NCBI GenBank assembly: GCA_003453835.1
Contig: DMMN01000060.1
Span: 6,006-12,320 of the forward strand
DNA length: 6,315 nucleotides
Source: Bacteroidota bacterium
GTDB lineage: Bacteria > Bacteroidota > Ignavibacteria > UBA10030
Direction of reading: 5' to 3'
The notes beneath the pieces are model-generated. The model made no database searches, was not told the DNA's origin, and was given only the letters and a program-made list of their open reading frames with translations. Shown one piece after another: positions 6,143-6,315 of the stretch; position 1 is the stretch's first letter; every line of letters begins with the position of its first letter. The position numbers and the translations under genes were made by a program.

Positions 6143-6315
6143 CTATTTTGGCATGATATCGACAACTCTAACCCACCCCCGGACAACTCCCAGACCGACC
6201 TCAACATAATCGAAATACTCTTTTGCACCGATTTCCCATGCCCGCTGAAATCCTTCGGTGAGGGCCGTCGTTTCAATCGGTACCCACACGGTTTCCACCC
6301 CCTGATCGTTCTTTC
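6143..6315 (-). CDS. 3' end of an unidentified gene, cut by the window edge
   Basis: The - strand is open from the right edge to a TAG stop at 6143-6145, giving 56 in-frame residues. The peptide looks like real protein: it includes VETVWVPIETT, then GFQRAWEIGAKEYFDY and GVVRGWVRVVDI. Its pattern of aromatic and alternating hydrophobic residues is unlike the competing frames, one of which stops early and the other of which is arginine- and serine-rich. A W-x-P-x-E-x-T segment followed by an F-x-x-AW-x-x-GA helix reminds me of the C-terminal parts of envelope proteins with transglutaminase-like and TPR domains, but this is recollection of a pattern, not a firm family assignment. It lies 33 nt upstream of the FecR-like gene on the same strand, so the two are probably co-transcribed. 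It has no start codon in the window, so start-based gene callers would miss it. Confidence 0.65.
   Translation of the reverse strand, partial: KNDQGVETVWVPIETTALTEGFQRAWEIGAKEYFDYVEVGLGVVRGWVRVVDIMPK

Noticed and set aside
6091..6276. A 61-codon open frame on the - strand overlapping the FecR-like start
   Set aside because: A different frame of the same strand (6143-6315) gives much more protein-like sequence, and this one would overlap the FecR-like start by 19 nt.

Overview
The window reads as a chromosomal segment of a Gram-negative bacterium of moderate GC content. A predicted secreted LolA-fold protein and a signal-peptide-bearing FecR-like protein imply an envelope with a periplasm. 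A REC-histidine kinase fusion, a BcrA/NatA-type ABC exporter and a FecR/TPR protein together are common in Bacteroidota/Ignavibacteriota-like lineages, but this taxonomic guess is weak. I see no rRNA, tRNA, CRISPR array, insertion sequence, phage gene or attachment site.

Layout, left to right: (1) 1-169 is a leader with a possible promoter and perhaps the last codons of an upstream gene. (2) 170-1270 on the + strand encodes a soluble response-regulator/histidine-kinase fusion. (3) 1300-5249 on the - strand is a probable four-gene unit. In transcription order it holds an ABC ATPase, an ABC-2 permease, a POT/MFS-type transporter and a LolA-like periplasmic protein. A sigma70-like promoter lies upstream at 5303-5331. 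The last two genes look translationally coupled, because the Shine-Dalgarno sequence of one overlaps the stop codon of the other. (4) 5353-5390 is a clear Rho-independent terminator for the next - strand unit. (5) 5420-6109 on the - strand encodes a secreted FecR-like protein with a helical, TPR-like tail. (6) 6143-6315 on the - strand is the 3' end of another gene that runs off the window, 33 nt upstream of the FecR-like gene and probably in the same operon.

How the genes may work together: the ATPase and permease should form one exporter complex in the inner membrane. The POT-like protein is a separate proton-coupled carrier. The LolA-like protein would act in the periplasm, possibly on a lipid or lipoprotein moved by the exporter; this is inference from gene order only. 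The kinase is convergent with this unit (29 nt gap), and nothing in the sequence shows that it controls it. The FecR-like protein and its upstream partner form a separate envelope-related unit with no sigma factor in view.

I found no convincing new defence or mobile system. The points most worth a second look are the exporter-carrier-LolA-like gene set, the FecR-like protein without a visible sigma factor, and the edge gene that start-codon-based ORF calling misses.
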